Source: Streblospio benedicti (Eukaryota > Annelida > Polychaeta > Spionida > Spionidae). Taken from it: a DNA stretch of 64,000 nt. Shown piece by piece: positions 39,701 to 52,700 of this stretch. The notes below the pieces were generated by a model that saw nothing but the letters and a program-made list of their open reading frames with translations, was not told the DNA's origin and searched no databases. A program made the position numbers and the translations under genes. The stretch spans positions 42,578,303 through 42,642,302 of the forward strand of contig CM032665.1 of assembly GCA_019095985.1 (NCBI GenBank), given 5' to 3'. Every line of letters starts with the position of its first letter. The first letter of the stretch is position 1.

Positions 39701-40112
39701 AATCAAGACATGTGTATCACGATGTCATCAAAGAATCTCATGGATAGAAAAATAATTTCTAAATGACCAACGCTACGTACGATCTTTGGCAAAACAATAA
39801 TCCTGCAAACATTGGAGACATTCATGCTTTAACTCCAGTTGATACATTGATGCTGAAGACAATTGTGAGACATTCTCAATCTTGAGAAAAGACCGCCGTC
39901 GACCGACTGGTGAGACAAAAATGGACCGTCTGCTTTTGATAAGATCTTTCTCCAACCAAAGACAATCTGTTACGAAATGGTTTCCTGCGGATGTGGTCCA
40001 TTCTAGGAATCTTCTGGGAGTGAGGAAGATCTATCCAAAGACAAACAGTTTACCATGGACAGTCCGTTTCAAGCGTTCCGTCCTTTCTCACCATCATCCA
40101 ATCCGAGCTGCT

Positions 40113-40716
40113 TTACGAGAAGATCCTGATGACCTGCTTCGGTGTCATCATGCACCCTTCCGGCGCAGGGCATACGGGATCATTCTTCTCGAGGATCTGG
40201 TTGGCACACTCCATGCACATGAGATTATGGCCGCATGGCACCAGCGCGGCAACGACATCGGCATCCTTGCACAGGATGCATGGTCGACGAGGAGGACGTG
40301 ACGATCCAGATCCGGTCGAATCAGTGGGCGAGGATGACGAGGATCCCATGGAGCGCTGCTGTGTTACACTGTAGAGAGATGGCGTGGGCTGCTGGTGCTG
40401 GGCCGAGACTACTGCGGATGCCAGCATTTGCTGCTGGTACATGCTGAACATCAGGGCCATCACAGGGTCGTCAGGGAGGCTGCCGCTGCCGCCGTTGCTG
40501 CCGGCACCCAGTGGGGGTGGAGAGGAGGCGGAGCCACGCTGCTGAAGACCTCCTCGGTTGTTGTTGTTGTTGGCTAGGCCGCCGCTTCCAGGGGTGATCG
40601 GGGTGAACAGGCTGAGACTCCCGCCATCGCCGGGCAGCTCCGACCAGATGTTGTGGCAGTTGTTGGTTGGCGCGGTTGGCGATGACAGGGAGCTGATCCC
40701 TTCGTCACTGTCATAC
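40113..40716 (-). CDS. MEX3 coding exon 7: linker and RING finger
   Basis: One base of Leu338, then residues 339-538 and the stop. It starts [13 protein letters not shown], a conserved MEX3 motif. A Ser/Gly/Gln/Asn-rich linker follows, and then [20 protein letters not shown] and [15 protein letters not shown]. The ligands are C484, C487, C499, H501, C505, C508, C520 and C526. The usual MEX3 ending has CPVC at the last pair; here it is CPAPEGC. It ends IRIFS as in the family. The acceptor is CTTCCAG|G. Confidence 0.95.
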
Positions 40717-43700
40717 CTGGAAGAGAAAAACGAGAGAGCATCGATGAGCTCGTGGTGCTTTAGCAAGGTTTACTGATTTGCTGCTGCAAAAATTGTTTGT
40801 GTCAGGTGCAAGTGTATGTCTGAAGCTTATCTGAAAAATAGTATGAGGCTTATCTGAAAAATAATAACCATTACTTACAGCCCAAAAGCTCCGCCTCCTG
40901 AGGACGACTGAGGAAAGAAGTCCCTGGTGAAGTCTGAGTATCCTCCGCCTGGGCCGTTCTTGTAGGAGGAGAAAGCCGAGTTAGCCGATGGGGGCTTGTA
41001 CAGAGAGTTAAGGAGATCGTTGTCAGCCGCCGCGGACAGGTTATCGTAACTGCCTGCATCTAGGGAGATGCCGTTACTGAAAACATACAGACACATATCC
41101 GTGTATTCATTGTGATGCAGATACGCGCATTAGTACATGAAAACATACAGCAGACATAACCGTGTATCATTGTGATGCAGAATAGATACGCGGCACATTA
41201 GTACAGGATTTAGTCACAATAAAAGCTTGATGCCGTACAACAACCATTGATATCCTTGTATTGCAAAAGAAACATGTGGAAAGTTAGTGTTATAAAATAG
41301 GAACATCATTCTTGTCAATGGACTCGAATTGATATTGCCTCCATAGGATTTCAGCCAGATATATAGTAAATTACATAGTATGTTATCGTCATGGCAACCA
41401 AAGGCAACGTAAAAGAACTAAAAGCATCTGTTCAAACTGCATCAAACTCCTACTAGATTTATTTTCACACCTGTGAAATTCTTTGCTAACTTGATTTTAT
41501 GGAATTGCATCGACACATTTGATTGTGTGATGCAGAGAGTAGATATGCACATCAGTCCAGGATTTTATCCACTAATGCGTGGTCAAAGTAACGGTGTATC
41601 TATTATTCATACCGATGCTGCAAATCTACATTTTTATGCATCTATTGTTTCTTTTGTGCGCACAAATGGGAGAGGCTACAAAGTGTCCACAATAAACATG
41701 GGTCCGCTACATTCAGAGCACATCAAATATGGGAGTCACATTGCTTTCACTCACTCGCAGTGTACAAGTCTGTAGCGCGATCATAAAACACACATACACA
41801 TAAATGAATACTGCCACACTAACACTAACTAACACTAACTGTTAGGGGCACATTTCAATATGACGCTTCTTTTTTACATAGTCTATCTACATGGCATGGC
41901 ATAAGCATGAATGAATTGTGAAAATATTCACACAGATAAAGTTGGGGGAAATGCTATAAAAAAAACATTCATAGTAAATGCAGATGTACAGTCCTGTTTG
42001 AATAAGTACAAGTGCACATGTATGTGTCATGAATTGTAAAGTATGTCATAGGATTTGGGATTCATGTCCCTGTCTATGTTCATGATGCCTGAAAGCATTT
42101 TAGTACCACTATCGGTACTATATTTAGTAGATTTGACCCTCTCCCACACTCAAACAGCATGTCGCAATTTCATAAAAAAGTGCCATGGTAAATTTGATAA
42201 ACAAAAATCTGGACGTCACTCGTAGCATGTATGAAACTCTCAAGGTAGGTGTCATTGTATGTGTCAATAGTTACCTGTGAAAGTCTGCCGTGGGGTCGCT
42301 GTCTCTTGATGTGTTGAGGTTCATAGAGTTGAGGTGGTTGACCGACCCACTCCCGCCTCCGCCATGGCAACGGCCCGTTCGCATGTCCAAATAACGCCGG
42401 ATTTCATCACATGCTTTCTCCACATTCTCGGGAAGACCAGTCACCTGGCGGTGGAAATGGCACTTTAGATTAACATCAGAACATTGACAATTTTCGCTAT
42501 CAGTGAGTATACATCTAAAACGTTAAAAGAGAAGATTTTGTTGGAAATTCAAAGTTCGTATTAACCATGCAAACAATTTACATTGTACATTTTTTTTAGG
42601 GGTGGGGGGTTCAAACTTCAAATATAAATTAGAATGTGTACGTCATCGACAAGCATAAATAGGTAAGTGTTAAATTCAACCAAAAACAATAAACAAAGTG
42701 ATTAAAATTACCCATAATCGTGACATCCCACATACCTCAAATATAGGTTTCTTGTCACGTCCGGGGGTCACTATGTAAGTCTGTGTCTGTTGCTGAATAC
42801 GCTTGATCGTCGCACCTTTAGGACCCACTACCAGACCAACCTGGAAGGGAAATATTGCGTATAATTATCGGGATATACAGCATTGTATAATGTGAAGTCT
42901 ATAGACATAAGGTATTATTAGCCAGTTGTTAATTAGGAGACCTGGTAAGAGTCTTAAGGCATTGAACCTCTGTCATCTACTTTGAGTTGAACAGACATTA
43001 AATTTCTGTAGGAACTTCATTTCTGTAGGAACTTCATTTCACTTTGAAGCCAACATGACAACTAGAGGTGCGAGTAATTATGTTTGTTTTGATGCTTTGT
43101 AGCAACCATATTTGCATCTCGCTTCAGGGCACTTGTTTACAGTGTGATACAAATCAAATATTCATAATGCAGACTTCTCGATGAGCTACAACAACACACC
43201 TACATCATCATATAAATTCCAGCAAATCTGCGTACGAAAGGTGTCACTTACTGGGTGGGTTAAATCAAGGTAAGAAAACCTTGCACCAAGACAAATTCAC
43301 CAGAATGAGTTTATCACTCATTTCATGCCAAGCCTGACATTAATCATGTGTGTTCATCGTTTTGTGTTGCATACAAAATTTACAGATTTCTGTCATGTTT
43401 CATTTGCTTATGATGCATTGTCAGAGCAGTTACATCAAGAAAGAGGTGTTTTCTTTTGAGAACATTGAGGACAGAGTGTCCTAGCAGAACTGAACACCAC
43501 TGTGTACTAGGAACTGCTAGCATTGCTAGCATTTGGATCATCATTTAAGTATTTCACGGGACTTAGGTTTTACAGAACTTGACACTAACTAGTACCTGAG
43601 TGCCCAGGGGTAAGTAAAACTTCACTCAGGGTACATCTAGGTGTAGGCCCGATTGGGCATGCCATCAGATGACTTCAAGCATTAAGTAATGTTTCAGGGC

Positions 43701-46700
43701 AAGTACAAATGAAATCAGGGCAACTGATATTCAAATTCGCAAGTAAGAACAAATGTTTGTGTCAAAGCTCTGTGAAATCTGATCTGTTTTGCACTATTTT
43801 AGAGACTGTTTTCCTTTACAGACAAGATGTATCCATTCTCAAGTTCACAAAACCCCATTGTTTGCCCTTTAAGTTATTTAATTTTAAATATCAGAAAATT
43901 GCATGCAAAGTCATAATTCCTATAAAAAACTCATACTGACAACTTCAACAAAAAAGACATGCCAGAAATGCTTAAATTTTGAATGAGACACAGATTAAAC
44001 AAAGCATATGATATATGGCGGCATTGGAATGCCCAAGTGATGCGCAAATCTTTCTGGGTGCGAGTTTTTACTCAGAAAATTACATATACTTTGCGTTGCA
44101 CTGAGCTTTAAAAGAACATTGCTTAATCAACTACTGTATTTTTTATCAAAGCCAACTTCAAAGTCATGACAAAAGTAAAGTCAGTACCCCATATAAGTAC
44201 AATCTTTTTCTTCAAGTCTATTGCATATCTCATGCTCTCATATCTCATATCCATATACATGTATTAATAATTAAAGAAAAAATAACACAGCGAAAACCTA
44301 GCAGCCGACCAAACTGTAGGTTCGAATAGATATCTTAAAGTATTCTTCAAATTAAAAAAAAATAAACCTTTTTTTCGATGCTAGGTATCAACACCAAAAT
44401 CAATAGCCTACCATATACGACCATCCAAGTGCCCAGTGCTATAATAGTGAAATTTTCTCAAACTGGTGTGTGGCCTATTACCACAATAGTGCAATTACTA
44501 TATAATTCTTAAGGACATTTAAGAAAAAGGGGGGCTGTTACATGAGGGCGGGCACTTGGATGGTCGTATACGGTAATAACTCTGATCACTGCTAACCTCC
44601 TTGAGCGGCACTGGGAGCTGTGCTGTGATGTGTCCAGGTGACGTGGGGGCCAGAGAGCTGCTGCTGCTGCCCGGGTTCACACAGCTGCCTGGGGACGTGG
44701 GCGAGCCGGCACCGCCGTTATTGTTCCTGAAAACACAGCAGCCAACACGGCTAGAACAGACGAGAATCTGTGCAATTTCTACGTTATTCTTGCCGACAAA
44801 GCACAGCAGGGAAGATGGCTGTTATTTGCAATTTCTAGCATTACCCATAAATGGAAGAAAAACGTTTTTATGACTAAACAAGGTCTTCATGACAAATTTT
44901 AATTCCAAATTGATATTCATTTAATTTACTTTAGAAAACTGTAACTATTGTTTAAGCTAAAGCTACCTGATACAGGGTTCCCACAGATTTTGCATAATAA
45001 ATTTACAAAATTCAACATTCCAATGACTTTTCAAGGCCGATTTTCATTTTTGCAAGAAATTTTTCTAGATTTCTCAATTAAACTTTTGGAAGATATCCTG
45101 TTTATGAACACAAAGAAATTTATAATCTCTCCTCAAACAGCATTTAAATTACCAGTTTAACAAAAATTCAAGCCCACAATTCAATTACAAAATTTCCTTT
45201 TTTCCTTGAAAAAACATGAATTTCAATGACTTTTCCACACTCCGTGGGAACCCTGGTAACCACTCTCACTACCACCAAGAATAATAATAACAAAGGTCAC
45301 GCACTCTGACCTCCGCGACGCTCGGATCTGTGTGAAGTGCTCGGCGGCTGACAGAATCTCCTTCTTAGCCTCTGCGACGTCCTCCTTCCTTCCCGTCACC
45401 ACGAACACCGGCTCCTCAATGCGCATCGGCGTCTTGATGTACGTGTTGGTCTTGGCGCGCAGACCCTTGATCTTGCAGCCTGGAAATAGCAGAAGATAAA
45501 GGCTAAATTATCATATTGATTTTTATAGCTTGCACACGTTGTTGATTCTATGTATTTTGTGAACACTAGCTCTTGACCTTGACATAATGAAATGTCTATC
45601 CATTGGTGAAATTTTTCGTATGTGCAGTTAGTTCACAAAATTCAAAAAACAGTTTACATGACTACAAATTCTTAAGAATGTTGAAATATTTCTATCAAAT
45701 TCGCTAAAAATATTTTTGAATTGTCACTTGGTCATCTAATGTTGATTGATCATAATGGTAAACATCTGGACATTCCCAATGTACAGCAACTAAAAGGCTG
45801 TAAATGTTATATAGAAGTGTATATTCTATGGACGTATTTTTTTTTTCAACACGCTTGTAATTACAAGACAGAGTGGCTAATAATTTTCATTTGTGATTAT
45901 GTAATTTCTTCTTTATACATCCATTATAGAACGGTCCTATCTGTGTGAGGCAGCTGCTTTTGTCATTTTTCACTTTATACTTCGCATATTAAAATGACAG
46001 TGGTGTATCACGGTTTGGAGCTGCGCTTGAGCTTTGGGACAGTCAATCTATATGTCATAGTATGAATCATAAAGTTCAGGTCTCGTGCGACATTACTTTG
46101 TGGACAAAACAGTTGAACCAGAGCATGACTTAATAAGGTGGGCTAATTCATTACTAGACGTTCACTGGTTCAATGCTTGAACAAAGTCAGAAGTCACAGT
46201 GCATAATGATGAATACAGCAGGAGTTGATTTAGTACATGGCCCATGCGAGATAACATTGACCTCTCAGTATGTAACAGCAGGTATTAAGTACATGTACAG
46301 TATTGTAAAGCAGCAACAAAACATTAGTCCATCATCATCAATACTCACTGGTCACAGAGAAAGGTTTTGCTGTACTAAGGGACCAAAGAACGCTGCTCGC
46401 TGCCATTCATTGATGGATAAAATATGAAAATGTGATCTTTTGATGTAATGCTAGGGGGAATAGTATCTCCCTTTTTCATCTGTATTGTTACGTGAAATAT
46501 TGTAGAAAATTGCTTATTCTATCTAGACTAGCCCCAGTCATTCACATAGATGACATCATGCAATTAATTTTCAATCCCGTAAAAACAATTACCTTAGTTC
46601 ATAACCTAAGCCAGCATCTCATAATGACAAAATAAAAAGTGATTTGATTCTAATAAGAGCATTAATCTTATCAATATAATGAATCATTTTCAAAATTATG

Positions 46701-49700
46701 AATTGTTATGCATTATTACTGTTAAAAAATTCAAACTCGTTATTTTGACTTTTCTTGAAAATATATATTAAAAAAAACCTGCATATTTGATTTGAGCTTA
46801 AACTAATATTATGCCCACCAGCTTGTATTTAAAAATATGCATGCTAGAAACATTCATAACCATCTTGACAGCATTTCAAATTTTTCCATTGAAACTCAGT
46901 ATCCGTCAACAAGAATTATATATGTTTTCTATGATTTGCATAACATTGAATAGAAACATGGACAAAATAAATCTCTAAATGTTTATGCTGCTGGATTGAC
47001 AATGATAATCTTATACTAAGTCTATTTGACGTAAATATGGATGTTGGCTGTATTAAAGCCATATCATGACGACAACCTCACTAAGTTTCTAACTGTTTAT
47101 TCTCAATTGTGTTGTAACTATGCAAATCATTTGATGTTAACAATGATACATAATTCTGTAAACATCGCCTATTCTTTCCGCACAAATTAATGAACACCGT
47201 TTGTGCTTGTAAATGAATCAATCTAGGCTAAGAAGGTATAGATTTCTCCTCACACATAGTTGGGTTTAAATATATATATTCCGGGCTAACCTTTCTAGCG
47301 AGTTTTGATAGTTGAGAATTTCTGTGACGCTTCTTACTGCATTTAATTTTCTTTCACTTTGTAATTCAACTGATTTATAATTTCTAACACGATTTCTCAA
47401 GTATTTTAACAATTTTAACAAATGAGACTTAAAAAAGAAAAATGTTTGTTCCATACTACAAGAATAATAGAGAAAGGCACTTAAAATATTCTTAATTTTA
47501 GTCTCATAGCTATGAACGCATAAAAGTGTCAAATTTACGTGTACAAGTCCACACGAGACTGAGGAACATGTTTTAACAAATGACATCATAATTCAACTAC
47601 TAAAAAAAGTATGTCTTTAAAAGGGCACATTATGCTCATATAAGGAGGGACACTTGAGCAAAAATATCATTCTGCTATACAGATCCATATCTAGAGCACC
47701 TAACAAAAAAACCCTGCCACATCAATAAAAATAAAGACGTGTCTCTCCGATAGCAACCCAATGTGCAAAGATCGACATCAAACGTCACGGAACAAAGCTT
47801 CGTAATACCATTACGTTAACGGAGAAATACTAATTAGTGGCTGTGCGGAGCTGACTGCATCAAAGACTCTCAGCACACAGAGGGTAGAGAAGCTGCCGCA
47901 TCGTTAATAGGACTTGAACGTGTTCAGGAAGGCGTTATAGCAGATTATTTAATATCGCAGTATTGATGTCAAGCAGACAGCTTTTTGCACCTTTTACCCT
48001 CTCTCTCGCTCTTCATCAATATTCTTATGGAAGTGCATTAAAAGCAATCAAGATATAGCCAGTTGATGTTGCTCAAAGTTAGTTCTGAATAATATGTTCT
48101 AACTAGTATCAAAGAGTTTTTGAAAGGCAGGGTCAGGTGAAAAGGAAAGAGAAGCAAAAAGTGACATCATAACATGCATGAGAACGAGTCACAGGTGTTA
48201 CGTGACATGTGCCTCTCCCTCATTATGGCTAACACAGGCTCAGAGCATTGCACCGCTTGTCAGACTCTACATGTCGTTTATTGATCAACGACTCTTAATT
48301 TAAAAAAAACAACAACACATAACTAGTCAGTAATTAACTGATGAAAAAAGTCACATGTTGCATGGATTTCAAAAACAATTCTAAATTTGCTTATGCCCAA
48401 GAATATTTAAGCTTAACTTTTTTGTGTATGTATGTAACAGTATCTGAATGGACGAAGTCAAGACAAATTTAATTCCATACATTATAATTATTTACATATT
48501 TTATATTCATGCTAATAAAATACTGAATCTGAGGAACAGCATTTAGACTCTGTAATTTTGGTTCCTTTATGTACTACCATACTTGGACACCACACCCTCT
48601 ACCATGGGATGCAATGCAGTAGATCGTAGATCATGACCACACATAAAAACACACCCATATAAAAAAGCTATCTGGATAAATTATCGATCTCTGGCAATTT
48701 TTGTGCCTAGTATAAGATGAGCTGAAGCAAAGAAACACACGAGATGAGATGATATTGATTTTGTGGCAACAAGAGGGTTACAACAGTAAACAAAGATTGG
48801 CTGCTTCCTTCTCCGCTCAGAATGACTCAAAATGAGGTCGCATGTCTGCAAACTGCAGAGGAATGCTGCGGAAATTAGATTTGCCATGTAGATTCTCACG
48901 AAAAGTGTTTGTGAGCAATCTTAATCAATAAGAGGGTTTGTAATACATTCGGAATATAGTATTTCTACTATGGTAGACATTTATAGTAATAATTTGGCTC
49001 TTTGACCTAAAGAAAAATAACAGAAGAAATGAAAAATATATCTTCAAAATTGATACTTTACTGATCGTACAATGTACGGCATCTCTCCACACGAGGCAAT
49101 CAAATAGGAAAATATCAGCATTTTGAGTGCAATAATTCTAATATCACAAAGGTAATCAATGGTATTGTTCGAGTGTACTCAATATGGATAGGGGTAACAG
49201 TACATTGAGGTTCAATCTTACGAGATTCACTGAATTATATAACTACTCTCCCAAACTACTACATTTGCAGATAGCGAGTATGAAGTTGAAATGAATCTTC
49301 CTTATGTTACATTATCTACTTGTAATTGCCGCATGAAGCAAATGTTCAAAAGCATAAGTTCTTTATTCTTTTTCACCAATTAGTAGTGCCGATGTAATAG
49401 TGCTGTTGAGACGCAATAAAAGATAAGCATTCTAATATTTACTGACAAACAATTATATTTAGAAATATACCAGGGATAAAACTGGTATGGGATCATTCAC
49501 AAATGATGTCATCGCATTTTATGCCATTCCTGACCCCCCTTGTTATCATGCGTCATTTTACTCTCATTCATACCGCTCGCCCCGCCCGGTCCTTACTACT
49601 ACTACTATACTACTACCCATATAAATGGTCGTGAAGGAATAAATTTCATAACTCTCTTTTATTTAAGCCACCTACGAGAGAAAAGGTGCTACAAAAGTAC

Positions 49701-52700
49701 TCTAAAAATTTCATAGGCAAACTGGGACATTTGATTAAAATTAAACTCCACTCGACAAAATGAAACACTGGAGTGAGTTAAAACGGATTATTGAAAAATT
49801 TCCAGCTATTTTAAGCATAATAAACTTCAGCAACAAAATAGACTTCCAAGCACAACCACTTCCAATGCGACTTCTGTGAAAAATTTGTCACTTTATCATG
49901 GCGTACGAAAAGCAATGAACCTATCAGAAGTTGGAATTATTCGCAAATTGAAAGCAATGAACTGGATTTAAAATTCCATGCAGGCCAGTGGTGGCGAATA
50001 ACTCAATTTATAATTCTACGTAGACGTGGCCTGTATCAGTGCATTGCGAACATAGAGAGCTCAATCTGTCTTCATAGGGGCAAAAAACCCAGTTGTACGC
50101 ATCTCAATGAGTCCGGAATGAACATGGATCCTTAGGGATCGACACAGTATTGTGTGGGCTGCTGCCAAGACTTCCTGGCCAGCTGAGGTAGATAGGTGGC
50201 GCTACCAGCTAGGCTGGAAAATCTGACAACAGTCATGTAAGGCCAGTGTCATGTCAGTTTTATGCTTCAACATTCTACAGTAATGAAAACGAAACCCTGT
50301 TTTAAAAAAAAAAAACTTTATGAACAATGATTATTAGATCTTGCAATATGGTAATGGAATTTTGAAAGTCACATTGGTAATATGACATATTACATTGCTC
50401 TGTTTCCCTGGGAAGGAAAACTGTTCAAATTTTAAAATTTTCGATATATTATCGATATATTATATTTGTAAGTAATCAGATGCAAGTTTTTTTCACGAGC
50501 GATATGATGTTCGAGTAATGATTATTATTTATGATGGTAACGATGGCCTCAATAAATAGTTTAATTCTTTTTTTCATTGGTTGCACATTGCGCTGGGACA
50601 AATGTCTTCAAATTTTCATGTCTATTAATCTGTTACAAATATCACCAGTTACTTACGAATGTGTTCCTTCAAAACAAAATATAATTGTTCTAAATCAAAA
50701 TTTTTACCTACAAAAAAGCAATAATATTCTGAATGATTATTATATTCTTGATGGTTTAGGAAACCACTTTTGTGCATTCTTCACCAACTTCCCTCATCCT
50801 CTTTCCTATTATTCAAATTATCAAGTTCTTACACATCTATTAGTAAAACACATACTTGAAAAGCCACTACATTCCACTATTTTAACTCCAGATTATCACT
50901 GACTCAAATGTAAATTTCTAGAATTGAACACCCTATGGAAAAGAAGGGATCATAAGGAAGTATATGGCCCAAACCAACCCCGCTGAGATGGTGGTGCACA
51001 GTTTGTCACGAGGCGATGCTTAATCACATTAGGCACAAGGTCGAGCCCCATCCTACTACAGTGTATTAATAATTGATTTCTACTGCGAACACCCGGTGGT
51101 TTTAGCTCATATTACTGTAGTTATTATTGTTATAAATGTTGCCACTTGATAGATATTCTCCAATGTAAAAAAAAATAGCGACTGTCATAACACATGATCG
51201 ACATGTTATTGCTCCAAAAAATGGAATATATGTGTTCGACCAGTCAAAATTCAGCGATAACATAATTAATATCATGTACAATTATTATTTCAAGTCTAGA
51301 AAGTGCTTTGCAATTACAGTGGTGGAAATGGCAATTACTTGACTATGATAAAAAATTCAGAAAAAATATGAATTTGTGGGAAGCCATAACCAAACTGTCT
51401 TACAACCCAAATAAGTACATGAACAATTTTTACCAGATCCACTGGAATATAAATACAAGTCTTATTATATTACATACAATTTTTGACTAGCTTTGCATTG
51501 GTTTGCAGCTGCGCGCTTGTGGTTGAGGTTACTGCTTCATGATTGAAAGGTTTCAAGTTTAATAACTAGAAAGGCAGAATTTGGGTGACAGCAAATTCAT
51601 CATCAATGTAGAGTGTTGGGTTATCTAATGAGTTTTGAAGTCAGTAAAAATCAGATCCAGTATAAAATAGTATGATTTGAAATAGAACAACACTCTTGCG
51701 GGACAAATTTTCCAATGCAGTTCCAATGGTATTTTAATGTATTCAATTTAAAATGCTAAAATATGCAAATTCCAAACATCACACTTTTAAAATATCTCAA
51801 ATGATTTTAAACTAATATTTGTTCATGGTTGTAAGTTTTTTTTTACAAATCAAGATGTCCATTTCAAAACATTTAGGAGAAATGTACAGTATACAACCAT
51901 CCAAGCGCCCAGGGCATTTGGATTGAAATTTTCTTGAACCACGTAATGGGCACTTGCTCAGATGTGAGACTGAATAAATATGTGATTAATGAAAAATCAA
52001 GACAATTCATGAGCAGCAACATTTACGGTATGTTCCAACTGGGAAATTGCAATAAAAAGCAATGTAATTTATGGAGAGTAATGTACAGAGTAAGTGCATC
52101 TGTAAACTGCTAGAGTTTCCTTCATTACAGCTTTCGTTGAATTACAGCTTGCACCACTGTATATCATCAAATTTGGTGTGACAAATTTCTTAAGCCCTCG
52201 TGTAGGCAATTAGGCAGGAAACCATGGTGATAATATGATCTTTGGGAAGATGTCTCCAGTGGTTTCTAAAAGCTGATAAAAGATGTCTGTTTGTCTCTTC
52301 TGTTTTCCTTTCAACAAATCATTGCAAAAAAGCATCCAGATATTTTTGTTTACTAGTATTAAAATTAAAAGTAAAAAAAAAATAAAGTTATTCATTATAG
52401 ATATTTCTGGTTATCATCAGATTGATGAAAGGCACTTATAACATGATTGAGGATCTTGTAGGATTATCCCTGTATTCCATAGCATATTTTAGTTTGAGAT
52501 TTCTAGTGTTTCAATTTTATACATGCTGTTATACATCCACTTAGGAGATGGGGGGTTTCGGTCAAGTTTCTTAATTCACCTTTTATTTTTTATTTTTTTG
52601 TTGGGGAGGTTTGAAGATTTTCACATGCACTAGAACTTTTCATATCAATATTCCATGATTTACTACATAGATGTGGCTATTAAAAAGGTGCAGAGCAGAA

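Noticed and set aside
39882-40577. Plus-strand frames of up to 139 codons opposite MEX3 exon 7
   Set aside because: They are antisense shadows of the GC-richer MEX3 exon.
50531-50902. Plus-strand frame of 123 codons in MEX3 intron 1
   Set aside because: AT-rich composition, no recognisable motif and no splice or promoter context. Treated as random.
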